Below, in pieces: positions 42,638 through 51,239 of a DNA stretch of 64,000 nt (within the stretch, counting starts at the first letter, position 1; the number at the start of each line of letters is the position of its first letter). The stretch comes from a bacterium (GTDB lineage Bacteria; Zhuqueibacterota; QNDG01; JAGLOF01), in NCBI GenBank assembly GCA_016934955.1, contig JAFGRY010000031.1, positions 1-64,000 of the forward strand. Reading direction: 5' to 3'. Below the pieces are notes generated by a model. The model made no database searches and was not told the origin of the DNA. It saw nothing but the letters and a program-made list of their open reading frames with translations. Made by a program: the position numbers and the translations under genes.

Positions 42638-43591
42638 TCACTTGGTAATGACCGTGCCCGTCTCACCCCGCCATGCGCTGCTGAATCGTTCCACAGAGGT
42701 AATGAGCACTTTTTTGCCGCCGCCTTCCAGAAACTGGACGGCGGCCTCGATCTTGGGCCCCATACTGCCCGGAGGAAAGTGCCCCTCGGCGAGGTACTTT
42801 TTCGCTTCCCCCAGACTGAACGTATCGAGCTCTTTCTGTTCCGGAGTGCCGAAATTCAGCGCCACTTTATCGACAGCGGTAAGAATGCAGAGCTGTTCAG
42901 CGCAGATGTCGAGCGCCAGCACCGCTGATGCACGGTCTTTGTCGATAACACCGTCAACGCCTTCATAGGTTCCGTCTTCCTCGACATACACGGGAATACC
43001 GCCCCCTCCGCAGGCGACGACAACGACATCCCTTCCGACCAGATCACGGATGATGTTCCGTTCGACGATCCTGAGCGGCTTCGGAGAAGGCACCACTCTC
43101 CGCCAGCCGCGGTTGGCGTCCTTTTTCAGAACCCATCCCCGCTGCCTGACGATCTCTTCTACGTCGCTTTCCTTGTAGAAGGGACCGACGAACTTGGTCG
43201 GGTCGAGAATGGAAGGATCATTCTTATCAACAACCACCTGGGTAACGATCGTAAGAACATGCCGGTGCATATTCTTGCGATGAAGAATATTCTCCAGCGA
43301 CTGTTCGATCATATATCCCATGCCGCCTTCTGTATCGGCGACCAGCACACCCAGGGGAATCGGCGGGACAAGATGCCGGGCCTCCTCCACCCTGATGAGG
43401 GCATTGCCGACCTGGGGACCGTTGCCGTGAGTGATCACGACGCCGATCCCGGCTTCGATCAGCTCGGATACGCCAAGCAGACTCCGTCTGGTATTGGCAA
43501 ACTGTTGATAAATATTTCCTTCTTCAAACTCCCTCGAAATGGCGTTGCCGCCGAGTGCGACGACGACGATAGGAGTTTTTTTAGAATTCAT
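42638..43591 (-). CDS. arcC: Carbamate kinase
   Basis: 317 residues, family length. Motifs: VVALGGNAISR, VVITHGNGPQVGN, DTEGGMGYMIEQ, VVVACGGGGIPVYVE, GVIDKDRASAVLAL, LTAVDKV, GSMGPKIEAA. It makes ATP and carbamate from carbamoyl phosphate + ADP. No ornithine carbamoyltransferase or arginine deiminase is in the window, so the carbamoyl-phosphate source lies elsewhere. The start codon lies inside the end of the upstream cDPGS-like gene (11-bp overlap), indicating translational coupling. Confidence 0.96.
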   Translation of the reverse strand: MNSKKTPIVVVALGGNAISREFEEGNIYQQFANTRRSLLGVSELIEAGIGVVITHGNGPQVGNALIRVEEARHLVPPIPLGVLVADTEGGMGYMIEQSLENILHRKNMHRHVLTIVTQVVVDKNDPSILDPTKFVGPFYKESDVEEIVRQRGWVLKKDANRGWRRVVPSPKPLRIVERNIIRDLVGRDVVVVACGGGGIPVYVEEDGTYEGVDGVIDKDRASAVLALDICAEQLCILTAVDKVALNFGTPEQKELDTFSLGEAKKYLAEGHFPPGSMGPKIEAAVQFLEGGGKKVLITSVERFSSAWRGETGTVITK

Positions 43592-44891
43592 CTAACACAT
43601 CTTCCAAAGTTGGGGTGCCGATTTCCTGCAGGGCGTACTTCACGCGCACCGCGGGTTTATTGATCTTGATGATCTTCATCAGGTCAATGGGCGTTCCGAT
43701 AATCACGGCATCGCAGTCAACGGCATTGATGGTGGCTTCGAGATCCTTGACCTGCTTGTCGCCGTAGCCCATTGCCGGAAGCAGCGTACCGATTTCGGGA
43801 TACTTTTCAAAGGTTTCCGCGATAGTGCCCTTCACCCAGGGTCTGGGATCGACGATCTCTTCGGCGCCGTATTTCTGGGCCGCCACCACACCGGCCCCGT
43901 ACTGCATCTCGCCGTGGGTCAGGGTCGGGCCGTCTTCCACGACCAGGACGCGTTTTCCCCTGATCACCGATGGATCATCAACCGTCAGCGGGGATGCACC
44001 TTCGATAATCACCGCTCCGGGATTCACTTCCATCACGTTGGCACGTACCTCTTCGATATCCATCGGATCCGCTGTTTCCATCTTGTTGATGATCACCACA
44101 TCGGCGGTGCGCAGATTTGTTTCGCCGGGGTAGTAGGACACTTCATGCCCGGGACGATGCGGATCGACGACCACAATCAGTTTATCCGGCTTGTAGAAGG
44201 ACGTGTCATTGTTGCCGCCGTCCCAGAGGATAACCTCGGCCTCTTTCTCGGCCTGTTCGAGAATGGCTCCATAATCGACACCAGCGTAAATGACATTGCC
44301 CATCTGTACGTGGGGTTCATACTCTTCCATCTCTTCGATGGTGCACTTGTGCCTGGCGAGGTCCTTGTATTCAGCGAAACGCTGCACCGCCTGGGCGGCA
44401 AGGTCACCGTAGGGCATGGGGTGACGAATGGCAACCGTCTTTTTCCCTTTGGCCTTGAGAATCTCGCTTACCCGGCGGGTGGTCTGGCTCTTCCCGCAGC
44501 CGGTTCTGGTGGCGCAGATCGCGATCACGGGAACTTTCGCCTTCAGCATGGTCTTGTCGGTACCCATAAGCACGAAATCAGCGCCGGCGCCGTTGACGGT
44601 GGCAGCCTTGTGGCCGATATACTCATGGGAAACATCGGAGTAGGCGAATACGACCTGGTCGATATCATGCTGTTTGATCAGCTCAACCAGATCATCCTCG
44701 GATTCAATGGGGATGCCGGCCGGGTAGAGTTTGCCGGCGAGCTCGGCGGGGTATTTACGTCCTTCGATATCGGGAATCTGGGTAGCGGTGAACGCCTTTA
44801 CATCGTATGCGTCGTTGTCCCGGAAGAATACGTTGAAATTGTGAAAATCTCTTCCCGCCGCGCCCATGATCAATACACGTGTTTTATCCAT
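43581..44891 (-). CDS. Cyclic 2,3-diphosphoglycerate synthetase-like GTP/ATP-binding protein
   Basis: 436 residues; GAGGAGA site. Rossmann-like N-terminus (RVLIMGAAGRDFHNFNVFFR), P-loop at about 128-140 (ATRTGCGKSQTTRRV), then IRHPMPYGDL, LWDGGNNDTSFYKPD, VVDPHRPGHE, PGETNLRTADVVIINK and VVEDGPTLTHGEM. This matches the cDPGS family first known from methanogens, where it cyclises 2,3-bisphosphoglycerate; bacterial members have no proven product. First gene of the operon, overlapping arcC, so a role linked to carbamoyl phosphate or phosphoryl-group balance is as likely as cDPG synthesis. Confidence 0.88.
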   Translation of the reverse strand: MDKTRVLIMGAAGRDFHNFNVFFRDNDAYDVKAFTATQIPDIEGRKYPAELAGKLYPAGIPIESEDDLVELIKQHDIDQVVFAYSDVSHEYIGHKAATVNGAGADFVLMGTDKTMLKAKVPVIAICATRTGCGKSQTTRRVSEILKAKGKKTVAIRHPMPYGDLAAQAVQRFAEYKDLARHKCTIEEMEEYEPHVQMGNVIYAGVDYGAILEQAEKEAEVILWDGGNNDTSFYKPDKLIVVVDPHRPGHEVSYYPGETNLRTADVVIINKMETADPMDIEEVRANVMEVNPGAVIIEGASPLTVDDPSVIRGKRVLVVEDGPTLTHGEMQYGAGVVAAQKYGAEEIVDPRPWVKGTIAETFEKYPEIGTLLPAMGYGDKQVKDLEATINAVDCDAVIIGTPIDLMKIIKINKPAVRVKYALQEIGTPTLEDVLDEF

Positions 44892-44908
44892 GATACTGTC
44901 TCCTCATC

Positions 44909-44936
44909 ATAATACGTACAATACAATAACGGTCAA
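44909..44936 (-). promoter_or_regulatory. Promoter of the six-gene energy-metabolism operon
   Basis: On the minus strand: TTGACC (44931-44936), 16 bp, TATTAT (44909-44914), followed by the GAGGAGA ribosome site of the cDPGS-like gene. The next strong terminator on this strand is 6 kb away, at 38908-38946. Confidence 0.7.
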
Positions 44937-45022
44937 TGCATTCATACAGCGGCGGGTTTCTTATTCAAAACCCTGCACCCACTGTACCCATAACTGTTTT
45001 CTGAAATATATCAACACGTGCA

Positions 45023-47395
45023 TTATCTCTTTTTCTTGTTCATCAGTACCAGGTCCAGCACCTCTTCGATGTGCTCGACCAGGTGAAATGTCAGTTTTTT
45101 CCTGACATTTTCCGGAATTTCCTCAAGATCCTTCTCATTCTTCGCCGGCAGGATAACATGCGTGATCCCCGCGCGTCTGGCGGCGAGCATTTTCTCCTTG
45201 ATGCCTCCGACGGGGAGTACTTTGCCCTGGAGGGTAATTTCTCCGGTCATGGCGAAGTTGTGGCGTACCGCCCGGCCGGTCACCAGAGAGATGAGCGCGG
45301 TGCTCATTGTAACACCGGCGGAAGGCCCGTCTTTGGGTGTCGCGCCTTCGGGAATATGAATATGAATATCGTGCTTCTTGAAGTAATCATCGGACACATC
45401 CCAGCGGCCCGCCTTGCTGCGGAAATATGAGAGTGCCGCCTGGGCCGACTCTTTCATGACATTACCTAACTGACCCGTGAGCACCATGCCCTTGTTACCC
45501 GGCATCGCGGTGGCTTCCACGAAGAGGATGACTCCGCCCACCGGCGTCCAGGCCAGGCCGGTGGCAACACCGATGTGGCTGGTGCGATCGGCGATCTCCG
45601 AAAAATATTTTCTCGGGCCCAGGTATTCAATGACCGTCTCGGGCGTGACCTTGACCGCGGTTTTCTTTCCTTCGGCGATACTCCGGGCCACTTTGCGGCA
45701 GCAGCTGCCGATCTCGCGCTCGAGATTCCGCACACCCGCCTCCCGCGTGTATTCCGCCACGATTTTCCGGACAGTGGTAACCGGAAAGGAGATCTGGTTC
45801 TTTTTGAGTCCGTTTTCTTCCTTCTGCCTGGGAATCAGGTATTTCCGGGCGATCTCCACCTTGTCTTCCATGATGTAACCGGGTATCCTGATCACCTCCA
45901 TGCGGTCGAGCAGGGGCTGTGGAATGGGATCGAGAATATTGGCGGTGGTGATGAACATCACCTTAGACAGATCGAAACTGACCTCGAGATAGTGATCCGA
46001 GAAGGAATCGTTCTGGGCCGGATCGAGCACCTCAAGCAGCGCCGAGGCGGGATCTCCCCGGAAATCGGCGCCGATTTTGTCCACTTCATCCAGCATGAAG
46101 ACGGGATTATTGGAGCCGCATTTTTTAATCCCCTGAATGATCCGTCCGGGAAGCGATCCGATGTAGGTGCGGCGGTGACCGCGTATTTCCGCTTCATCCC
46201 GCATGCCACCCAGGGAGTAGCGGATAAACCTGCGTCCCATGGCCCGGGCGATGGACTGCCCCAGAGAGGTCTTGCCGACACCCGGCGGCCCCACAAAACA
46301 GAGGATCGGGCCCTTGGACGTTTCCTTGAGCTTCCGGACCGCCAGGAATTCGAGGATCCGGTCCTTGACATCCTGCAGATTGTAGTGATCCTCGTTGAGG
46401 ATCGTTGCCGCTTCCTGCAGATTGAGCGTATCATCCGTCGATACGGACCAGGGCAGACCGGTGAGCCAGTCGAGATAGGTCCGGGAAACCGTATATTCAG
46501 CGGCCTGGGGCGGCATGCGTGACAGCCGTTCCAGCTCTTTCTCAGCCTGCTCTTCGGCTTCCGCGGGCATGCCGGCCTGTTTGATCTTTTCTTTCAGCTC
46601 ATCGATCTCGGCCGTGTCATCCTTGTCCCCGAGCTCCTTCTGGATCGCCTTCATCTGCTCCCGGAGAAAATACTCCTTCTGCCCGTCTTCGATTTTGCTT
46701 TTCACTTCCGACTGAATCTTGCTTCCCAGTTTCAGCAGCTCGAGTTCCCGGTTGAGGAACACCAGGAGCTTTATAAGCCGGTCCTCCACGTTGATGGTGC
46801 TGAGAATGGTCTGACGCTTGGCAACGTCGATTTTCAGGTTCGAAGCGATCAGGTCGGCCAGTCGTCCCGGATTCTCGATGTTATTGACGATGGCGGAGAG
46901 CTCATCGGGAAGCAGCGGCGAAATGTCCACGATCTCCTGGAATATTTCCGAAACTTCCCGTACCAGCGCCTCGACCTTCACGCCCTTCTGCACCGACTCG
47001 GGGATCAGTCTGACGTGCCCTCTCAGATGGGTCCCTTCCCCCCGTATCTCCTGAAGCTCTATGCGCGAAAGGCCCTGGATCAGCAGCCCCATGTTCCCGT
47101 CGGGAATTCTGAACATTTTCAGGATCAGCACCGCGGTGCCTATATCGTGGAGATTGGAACGAACCGCTCCGTCTTCCTTTGATTTCAGCGCGAACAGGCC
47201 GACGATCTTTCTTTCGCTCAGGGCGTCGTTGATCATGGACATCCGCTCTTCATCGGTGATGACCAGCGGGGCGACGACATAGGGAAAGATAAGGATATTC
47301 GCCACCGGGAGAATCGGCAGTTCATCGGGAATGTCCGGCGGTTCCCCGAAATCCCCCGGCTGAAAAATATGTTTGCTGTCTGATTCGTCGTACAT
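45023..47395 (-). CDS. lon: ATP-dependent Lon protease
   Basis: 790 residues. N-terminal LON domain (25-215: [21 protein letters not shown]), helical linker, AAA+ module (Walker [13 protein letters not shown], Walker [13 protein letters not shown]), and the Ser-Lys dyad protease domain ([11 protein letters not shown] with catalytic Ser; [14 protein letters not shown] with Lys). Cytosolic quality-control hexamer degrading misfolded and regulatory proteins. The ATG lies 6 bp after the hsp20 stop with no clear ribosome site, so translation is probably coupled to hsp20. No strong terminator separates it from the energy operon downstream. Confidence 0.97.
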   Translation of the reverse strand: MYDESDSKHIFQPGDFGEPPDIPDELPILPVANILIFPYVVAPLVITDEERMSMINDALSERKIVGLFALKSKEDGAVRSNLHDIGTAVLILKMFRIPDGNMGLLIQGLSRIELQEIRGEGTHLRGHVRLIPESVQKGVKVEALVREVSEIFQEIVDISPLLPDELSAIVNNIENPGRLADLIASNLKIDVAKRQTILSTINVEDRLIKLLVFLNRELELLKLGSKIQSEVKSKIEDGQKEYFLREQMKAIQKELGDKDDTAEIDELKEKIKQAGMPAEAEEQAEKELERLSRMPPQAAEYTVSRTYLDWLTGLPWSVSTDDTLNLQEAATILNEDHYNLQDVKDRILEFLAVRKLKETSKGPILCFVGPPGVGKTSLGQSIARAMGRRFIRYSLGGMRDEAEIRGHRRTYIGSLPGRIIQGIKKCGSNNPVFMLDEVDKIGADFRGDPASALLEVLDPAQNDSFSDHYLEVSFDLSKVMFITTANILDPIPQPLLDRMEVIRIPGYIMEDKVEIARKYLIPRQKEENGLKKNQISFPVTTVRKIVAEYTREAGVRNLEREIGSCCRKVARSIAEGKKTAVKVTPETVIEYLGPRKYFSEIADRTSHIGVATGLAWTPVGGVILFVEATAMPGNKGMVLTGQLGNVMKESAQAALSYFRSKAGRWDVSDDYFKKHDIHIHIPEGATPKDGPSAGVTMSTALISLVTGRAVRHNFAMTGEITLQGKVLPVGGIKEKMLAARRAGITHVILPAKNEKDLEEIPENVRKKLTFHLVEHIEEVLDLVLMNKKKR

Positions 47396-47398
47396 GTA

Positions 47399-47851
47399 TT
47401 ATGATTCCACGATTATATCGATGGTTCTGCCATTCTGCGGACGTTCCTTCGGGAGTCTGATTTCCAGGAACCCCTCTTCATAACGGGCGCTCAGTTTCTC
47501 TATTTGCACATCATCGGAGACCGCGATCCTGCGTTCGAACGGACCGTAATTGATCTCCATTTTGTGATAGTGGCGGCGCTCACTGGGAGGGACGGCCTTT
47601 CGCACGCCCCGAATATAGAGGACACCCCTTTCATAGGATATGGAGATCTCCTCGGATTTCATCTGTCCCAGTTCGATGAGAATGACAAACTCGGTTTCCG
47701 TCTCATAGACATCGGTCGGCGGTTTCCAGCACAGTTCCTCCCGGTAGATGGAGGGGTATGACGAACCGAGGAAACTCGAAAAAAAGAAATCAACCTCTTC
47801 CTCGAGCGGCCCCATTAGTTCTTCAAAATAAAAATCTCTTTCATCGTCCAT
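47399..47851 (-). CDS. Hsp20/alpha-crystallin small heat-shock protein
   Basis: 150 residues; TTGGAGTAGAG site. An acidic N-terminus (MDDERDFYFEELMGPLEEE) precedes the alpha-crystallin domain (about 45-145: PTDVYETETEFVILIELGQM, ISYERGVLYIRGVRK, FERRIAVSDDV, YEEGFLEIRLPK). ATP-independent holdase that keeps unfolded proteins soluble. Operon with lon (3-bp gap) couples holding and degradation of damaged protein. No CIRCE element is seen upstream. Confidence 0.94.
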   Translation of the reverse strand: MDDERDFYFEELMGPLEEEVDFFFSSFLGSSYPSIYREELCWKPPTDVYETETEFVILIELGQMKSEEISISYERGVLYIRGVRKAVPPSERRHYHKMEINYGPFERRIAVSDDVQIEKLSARYEEGFLEIRLPKERPQNGRTIDIIVES

Positions 47852-47975
47852 ACAGCTCTACTCCAATCATAAAGTCACGGAAGAAACCGCCTGGATTACT
47901 CGCGACGTCTGCAGAGGCGTCGTCACGGCCGGCCCGCGCCCGCTGGACGCAGCACTCCTGCCATGGGAAGTTTGT

Positions 47976-48004
47976 ATAATAGTACGAAAATAAGAGAAAA
48001 TCAA
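47976..48004 (-). promoter_or_regulatory. Promoter of hsp20-lon
   Basis: On the minus strand: TTGATT (47999-48004), 17 bp, TATTAT (47976-47981); leader about 117 bases. It is divergent from the promoter at 48018-48046, their -35 boxes 14 bp apart. Confidence 0.7.
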
Positions 48005-48017
48005 GGATTAAATAGTG

Positions 48018-48046
48018 TTGAAATTCTCAGAAATATAGTGTATATT
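48018..48046 (+). promoter_or_regulatory. Promoter of the small 68-residue protein
   Basis: TTGAAA (48018-48023), 17 bp, TATATT (48041-48046), predicted start near 48053. This rules out the longer upstream start for the gene and supports ATG 48083. Confidence 0.7.
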
Positions 48047-48082
48047 GCTTCGAATCAGCCCGATAAACCGGAATCAGACGTT

Positions 48083-48289
48083 ATGAAAGAAACCGCCGAC
48101 CAGCTGGAAATGTTCCCCGTTGAACCGGATGTTGTTCACTATTTCGACCGAAACGGCGCGCTCCGCTCAGGGCGCTTCGTACGCATGATCACCCGGGGAA
48201 AAAAGAAGGGTCAGCTGGTCGTACGCGATGCGCATGGAAAGCAGTGCATCCCTTTCCGAATACGAAATATCGAGTACCGGGACAACTGA
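48083..48289 (+). CDS. Small hypothetical protein divergent from hsp20-lon
   Basis: 68 residues from ATG 48083 (MKETADQLEMFPVEPDVVHY); the ribosome site is weak (CCGGAATC). The open frame extends to 47963, but that lies upstream of the promoter. Residues 18-66 form a basic, beta-rich stretch (RSGRFVRMITRGKKKGQLVV, CIPFRIRNIEYRDN), SH3-barrel-like in pattern. No family recognised. Its back-to-back promoter with hsp20-lon suggests shared stress control. Confidence 0.6.
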   Translation: MKETADQLEMFPVEPDVVHYFDRNGALRSGRFVRMITRGKKKGQLVVRDAHGKQCIPFRIRNIEYRDN

Positions 48290-48501
48290 TCTACACGGAC
48301 ACCGGTCCCGATAATCGGGAAGCCTGCATGTTCGATTCCGCTCTCCGGTTTCGCAGGGCTGTCAGGGCAGCAACGCGCAATCTCGAATATACTCATACGT
48401 AATCCAGCATCACAACTACCGTCCCTTTGTCTGTTTCCAGGCCGCCCCAATGGTATGGAAGCGGGCGGCTGTCTGTTACAGAAAACGGTGAAAGGAATCC
48501 T

Positions 48502-49629
48502 ATGCAAAAAATCGTCATTCTCGGCGCCGGCATGGTCGGCGGCGCCATGGCCGCAGATCTCAGCGAAGATTTCTCAGTCCTGGTAGCGGATATCGATGCA
48601 GCTCGGCTGGAAACATTGAAAAAACGGTACCGCATTGAAACCATGAAAACCGATCTCTCAAAACCGGCACAGGTAGGAGCCGCCGTGAAGGAGGCTGATC
48701 TGGTCATCGGAGCGGTTCCGGGATTTATGGGCTTCCGGACGCTGGAAACCGTTATCAAAAACAAAAAGAATAGTGTCGACATCTCGTTTTTTGCCGAAGA
48801 CCCCTTCGAGCTCGATGCGCTTGCCCTTGAGCAGGACGTCACCGCCGTCATGGACTGCGGGGTCGCTCCCGGCATGAGCAATATGATGCTTGGACACTAC
48901 AATGAAATAATGGAAATAGACCGATTTACCTGTCTCGTCGGCGGACTGCCCGTCATCAGGTCGTGGCCCTACGAATACAAAGCACCCTTCTCTCCCATCG
49001 ATGTCATCGAAGAATATCTGCGGCCGGCCCGCATTGTCGAGAACGGCCGGCTGGTGGTAAAACCGGCGCTCAGTGAACCGGAACCGGTGGAGTTCGAGGG
49101 AGTCGGCACTCTCGAGGCGTTCAACACCGACGGGCTGCGGACCGTTATCAAAACGATGAGCACCATTCCCAATATGATTGAAAAGACACTGCGCTATCCC
49201 GGCCACATTGAAAAGATGCGCATGCTCAGGGAAACAGGGTTCCTGTCGGACGAACCGGTGGACGTGGGGGGACACATGATCGCTCCCGTTGACCTGACAA
49301 CCAGGCTCCTCTTTCCCCTCTGGAAGCTCGGTGACGAAGAAGAGGAGTTCACCGCAATGCGGATCACCATCACGGGCAAGAAAAACGGCGCCCCGCATAC
49401 CGTTACCGCCGGTCTCCTGGACAGGTATGATCCGAAAACCGGGATGTCATCCATGGCCCGCACCACCGGCTACCCCTGCACCGGCACCGCCCGGCTTATC
49501 CTCGCCGGTGACTATCAGCGAAAAGGCATCAGCCCCCCCGAATACGTGGGAGCGGTTCCCGGATGCCTCGAGAAGATTCTCACTTATTTGCAGGCACGTA
49601 ATATTGTGTATCACATACACCAATCGTGA
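48502..49629 (+). CDS. Saccharopine dehydrogenase-like NAD(P)-dependent oxidoreductase
   Basis: 375 residues. The ATG at 48502 has AAAGGAA and starts at the Rossmann motif (MQKIVILGAGMVGGAMAADL). It continues VADIDAARLETLKKRY, DLVIGAVPGFMGFRTLETVI, DISFFAEDPFELDALA, DCGVAPGMSNMMLGHY, VGGLPVIRSWPYEYKAPFSP and TTGYPCTGTARLI, the pattern of bacterial saccharopine dehydrogenase / carboxynorspermidine-synthase-like proteins. Substrate probably an amino-acid adduct such as saccharopine (lysine degradation), not certain. Operon with the acyl-CoA synthetase 12 bp downstream. Confidence 0.9.
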   Translation: MQKIVILGAGMVGGAMAADLSEDFSVLVADIDAARLETLKKRYRIETMKTDLSKPAQVGAAVKEADLVIGAVPGFMGFRTLETVIKNKKNSVDISFFAEDPFELDALALEQDVTAVMDCGVAPGMSNMMLGHYNEIMEIDRFTCLVGGLPVIRSWPYEYKAPFSPIDVIEEYLRPARIVENGRLVVKPALSEPEPVEFEGVGTLEAFNTDGLRTVIKTMSTIPNMIEKTLRYPGHIEKMRMLRETGFLSDEPVDVGGHMIAPVDLTTRLLFPLWKLGDEEEEFTAMRITITGKKNGAPHTVTAGLLDRYDPKTGMSSMARTTGYPCTGTARLILAGDYQRKGISPPEYVGAVPGCLEKILTYLQARNIVYHIHQS

Positions 49630-49641
49630 GGGGGTACGACC

Positions 49642-51162
49642 ATGATTCTCCACCACCAGTTTACCGAGATGGCCAAAAAATACGGTTCAAAGAACGCCAT
49701 CATCGACAGGACGCGGGAATCGGAGGTCGCGTACAGCAAGGCGCTGATCGCGGCCCTGATTCTCTCGAAACGGTTCAGCAAATTTCCCGAAAAGAACATC
49801 GGAGTGATGGTCCCGACGTCAGCCGGAGCCATGCTCTCGGTGATCGGTCTGCTCATGACCGGAAAGACACCGGCCATGATCAATTACTCCACCGGAGCGG
49901 CCGGCAACTGTGCCTACGCCCAGGAAAAATGCGGATTTGAAACGATCATCACCTCCCGGGCCCTGCTGGAAAAGATAAAATGCGACCTGCTTCCCGGAAT
50001 GATCTGCCTTGAAGATATTATGGATGAGATAAAAATCGGTGAAAAGCTGAGTGCCGCCCTGAGATCGAAACTGCCCCTGAACATGCTCATCAACACCTTC
50101 GAAAAGACGGAAATCGATGACAATGCCGTCATCCTCTTCACCAGCGGAAGCGAAAAGGAGCCCAAAGCGGTGCAACTGACGCACAAGAACATCGGGTCCA
50201 ATCTCGAGGCGATCATGAAAGCGTTTCCCCTTTCAGCGGAGGACACGATTCTCTCGATCCTGCCTCTTTTCCATGTTTTCGGCGTCAACACCAATTTCTG
50301 GCTGCCCCTGACCCAGGGCATGACGGCGGTCACCTATGCCAATCCGCTCGATTACAAGACCATACCGAAACTGATCAAGGAGTACCAGGTCACCATGATC
50401 ACCGGCACCCCCATCTTTTTCTCCGGGTATTTACGGGAGTCGACAGAGGGTGACTTCGCGTCGATCCGCTTTGCGGTTGCCGGGGCGGACAAGACTCCCG
50501 ACAGTCTGCGGGAAGGATATCTGAAAAAACACAATCTCGATCTGCTGGAGGGATACGGCGCCACCGAGACCAGCCCGGTGGTGTCGGTCAACCGGCCGGA
50601 CCGAAACCGGCCCGGCAGCATCGGAGAGCCCCTGGACGGTGTTCAGGTACGGATTACCGACGTGGAAACAGGCAAGGCACTCGGCCCCAACCAGGAGGGG
50701 AAAATCCTGGTCAAGGGCGACCTGGTGATGAAGGGGTATTACGATGACCTGGAAGAAACTTCCCTGCATATCCGGGACGGGTGGTATGACACGGGCGATA
50801 TGGGAGTGCTCGATAACGACGGATATCTCTGGCACCGCGGCCGGCTGAAACGATTTGTCAAGATCGGCGGCGAAATGGTATCCCTGGTGCGTACGGAAAG
50901 CGTGCTTCAGAAACTGCTGCCTTCACATATCGACTGCTGCGTGGTGGATGTACCCGACGCGAAAAAAGGCGCCAAACTTGCGGTGGCCGTAACCAAAAAG
51001 GTCGACGAAAAAGCGATCATCAAGGAGCTGGGAAAAGATCTGCCTCCCATCGCCATCCCCAGCACCTTTGTCGTGCTGGACGAGCTTCCCAAGATGGGAA
51101 CCGGTAAAGCGGACTTCCGCACAGCCACGAAACTGGTGCGGGACAAACTGCACAAAGGATAG
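49642..51162 (+). CDS. AMP-dependent acyl-CoA/acyl-ACP synthetase
   Basis: 506 residues; GAGGGGG site. ANL superfamily motifs: ILFTSGSEKEPKAVQLTHKN (P-loop, with Glu-Lys-Glu-Pro in place of TGxPKG), GYGATETSP, GWYDTGDMG, RGRLKRFVKIGGEMVS, and the C-terminal Lys in GTGKADF. It adenylates a carboxylic acid and transfers it to CoA or a carrier protein. It resembles the synthetase part of Aas (acyl-ACP synthetase/lysophospholipid acyltransferase). With the saccharopine-dehydrogenase-like gene it may activate a product of amino-acid breakdown, or supply fatty acids for membrane repair. Confidence 0.92.
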   Translation: MILHHQFTEMAKKYGSKNAIIDRTRESEVAYSKALIAALILSKRFSKFPEKNIGVMVPTSAGAMLSVIGLLMTGKTPAMINYSTGAAGNCAYAQEKCGFETIITSRALLEKIKCDLLPGMICLEDIMDEIKIGEKLSAALRSKLPLNMLINTFEKTEIDDNAVILFTSGSEKEPKAVQLTHKNIGSNLEAIMKAFPLSAEDTILSILPLFHVFGVNTNFWLPLTQGMTAVTYANPLDYKTIPKLIKEYQVTMITGTPIFFSGYLRESTEGDFASIRFAVAGADKTPDSLREGYLKKHNLDLLEGYGATETSPVVSVNRPDRNRPGSIGEPLDGVQVRITDVETGKALGPNQEGKILVKGDLVMKGYYDDLEETSLHIRDGWYDTGDMGVLDNDGYLWHRGRLKRFVKIGGEMVSLVRTESVLQKLLPSHIDCCVVDVPDAKKGAKLAVAVTKKVDEKAIIKELGKDLPPIAIPSTFVVLDELPKMGTGKADFRTATKLVRDKLHKG

Positions 51163-51179
51163 GCATCGGTGCAATTGAC

Positions 51180-51215
51180 AAAGGGGACCCGGTCCAACCG
51201 GACCGGGTCCCCTTT
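51180..51215. terminator. Bidirectional terminator with 16-bp perfect stem
   Basis: AAAGGGGACCCGGTCC (51180-51195), AACC loop, exact complement (51200-51215). Between the convergent acyl-CoA synthetase and RND genes. Confidence 0.9.
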
Positions 51216-51239
51216 CTGTATACAATCAAGCCGCAGGTA

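Noticed and set aside
47963..48082. Longer start for the small protein beside hsp20-lon
   Set aside because: The promoter at 48018-48046 lies inside this stretch, so translation must begin downstream, at 48083.
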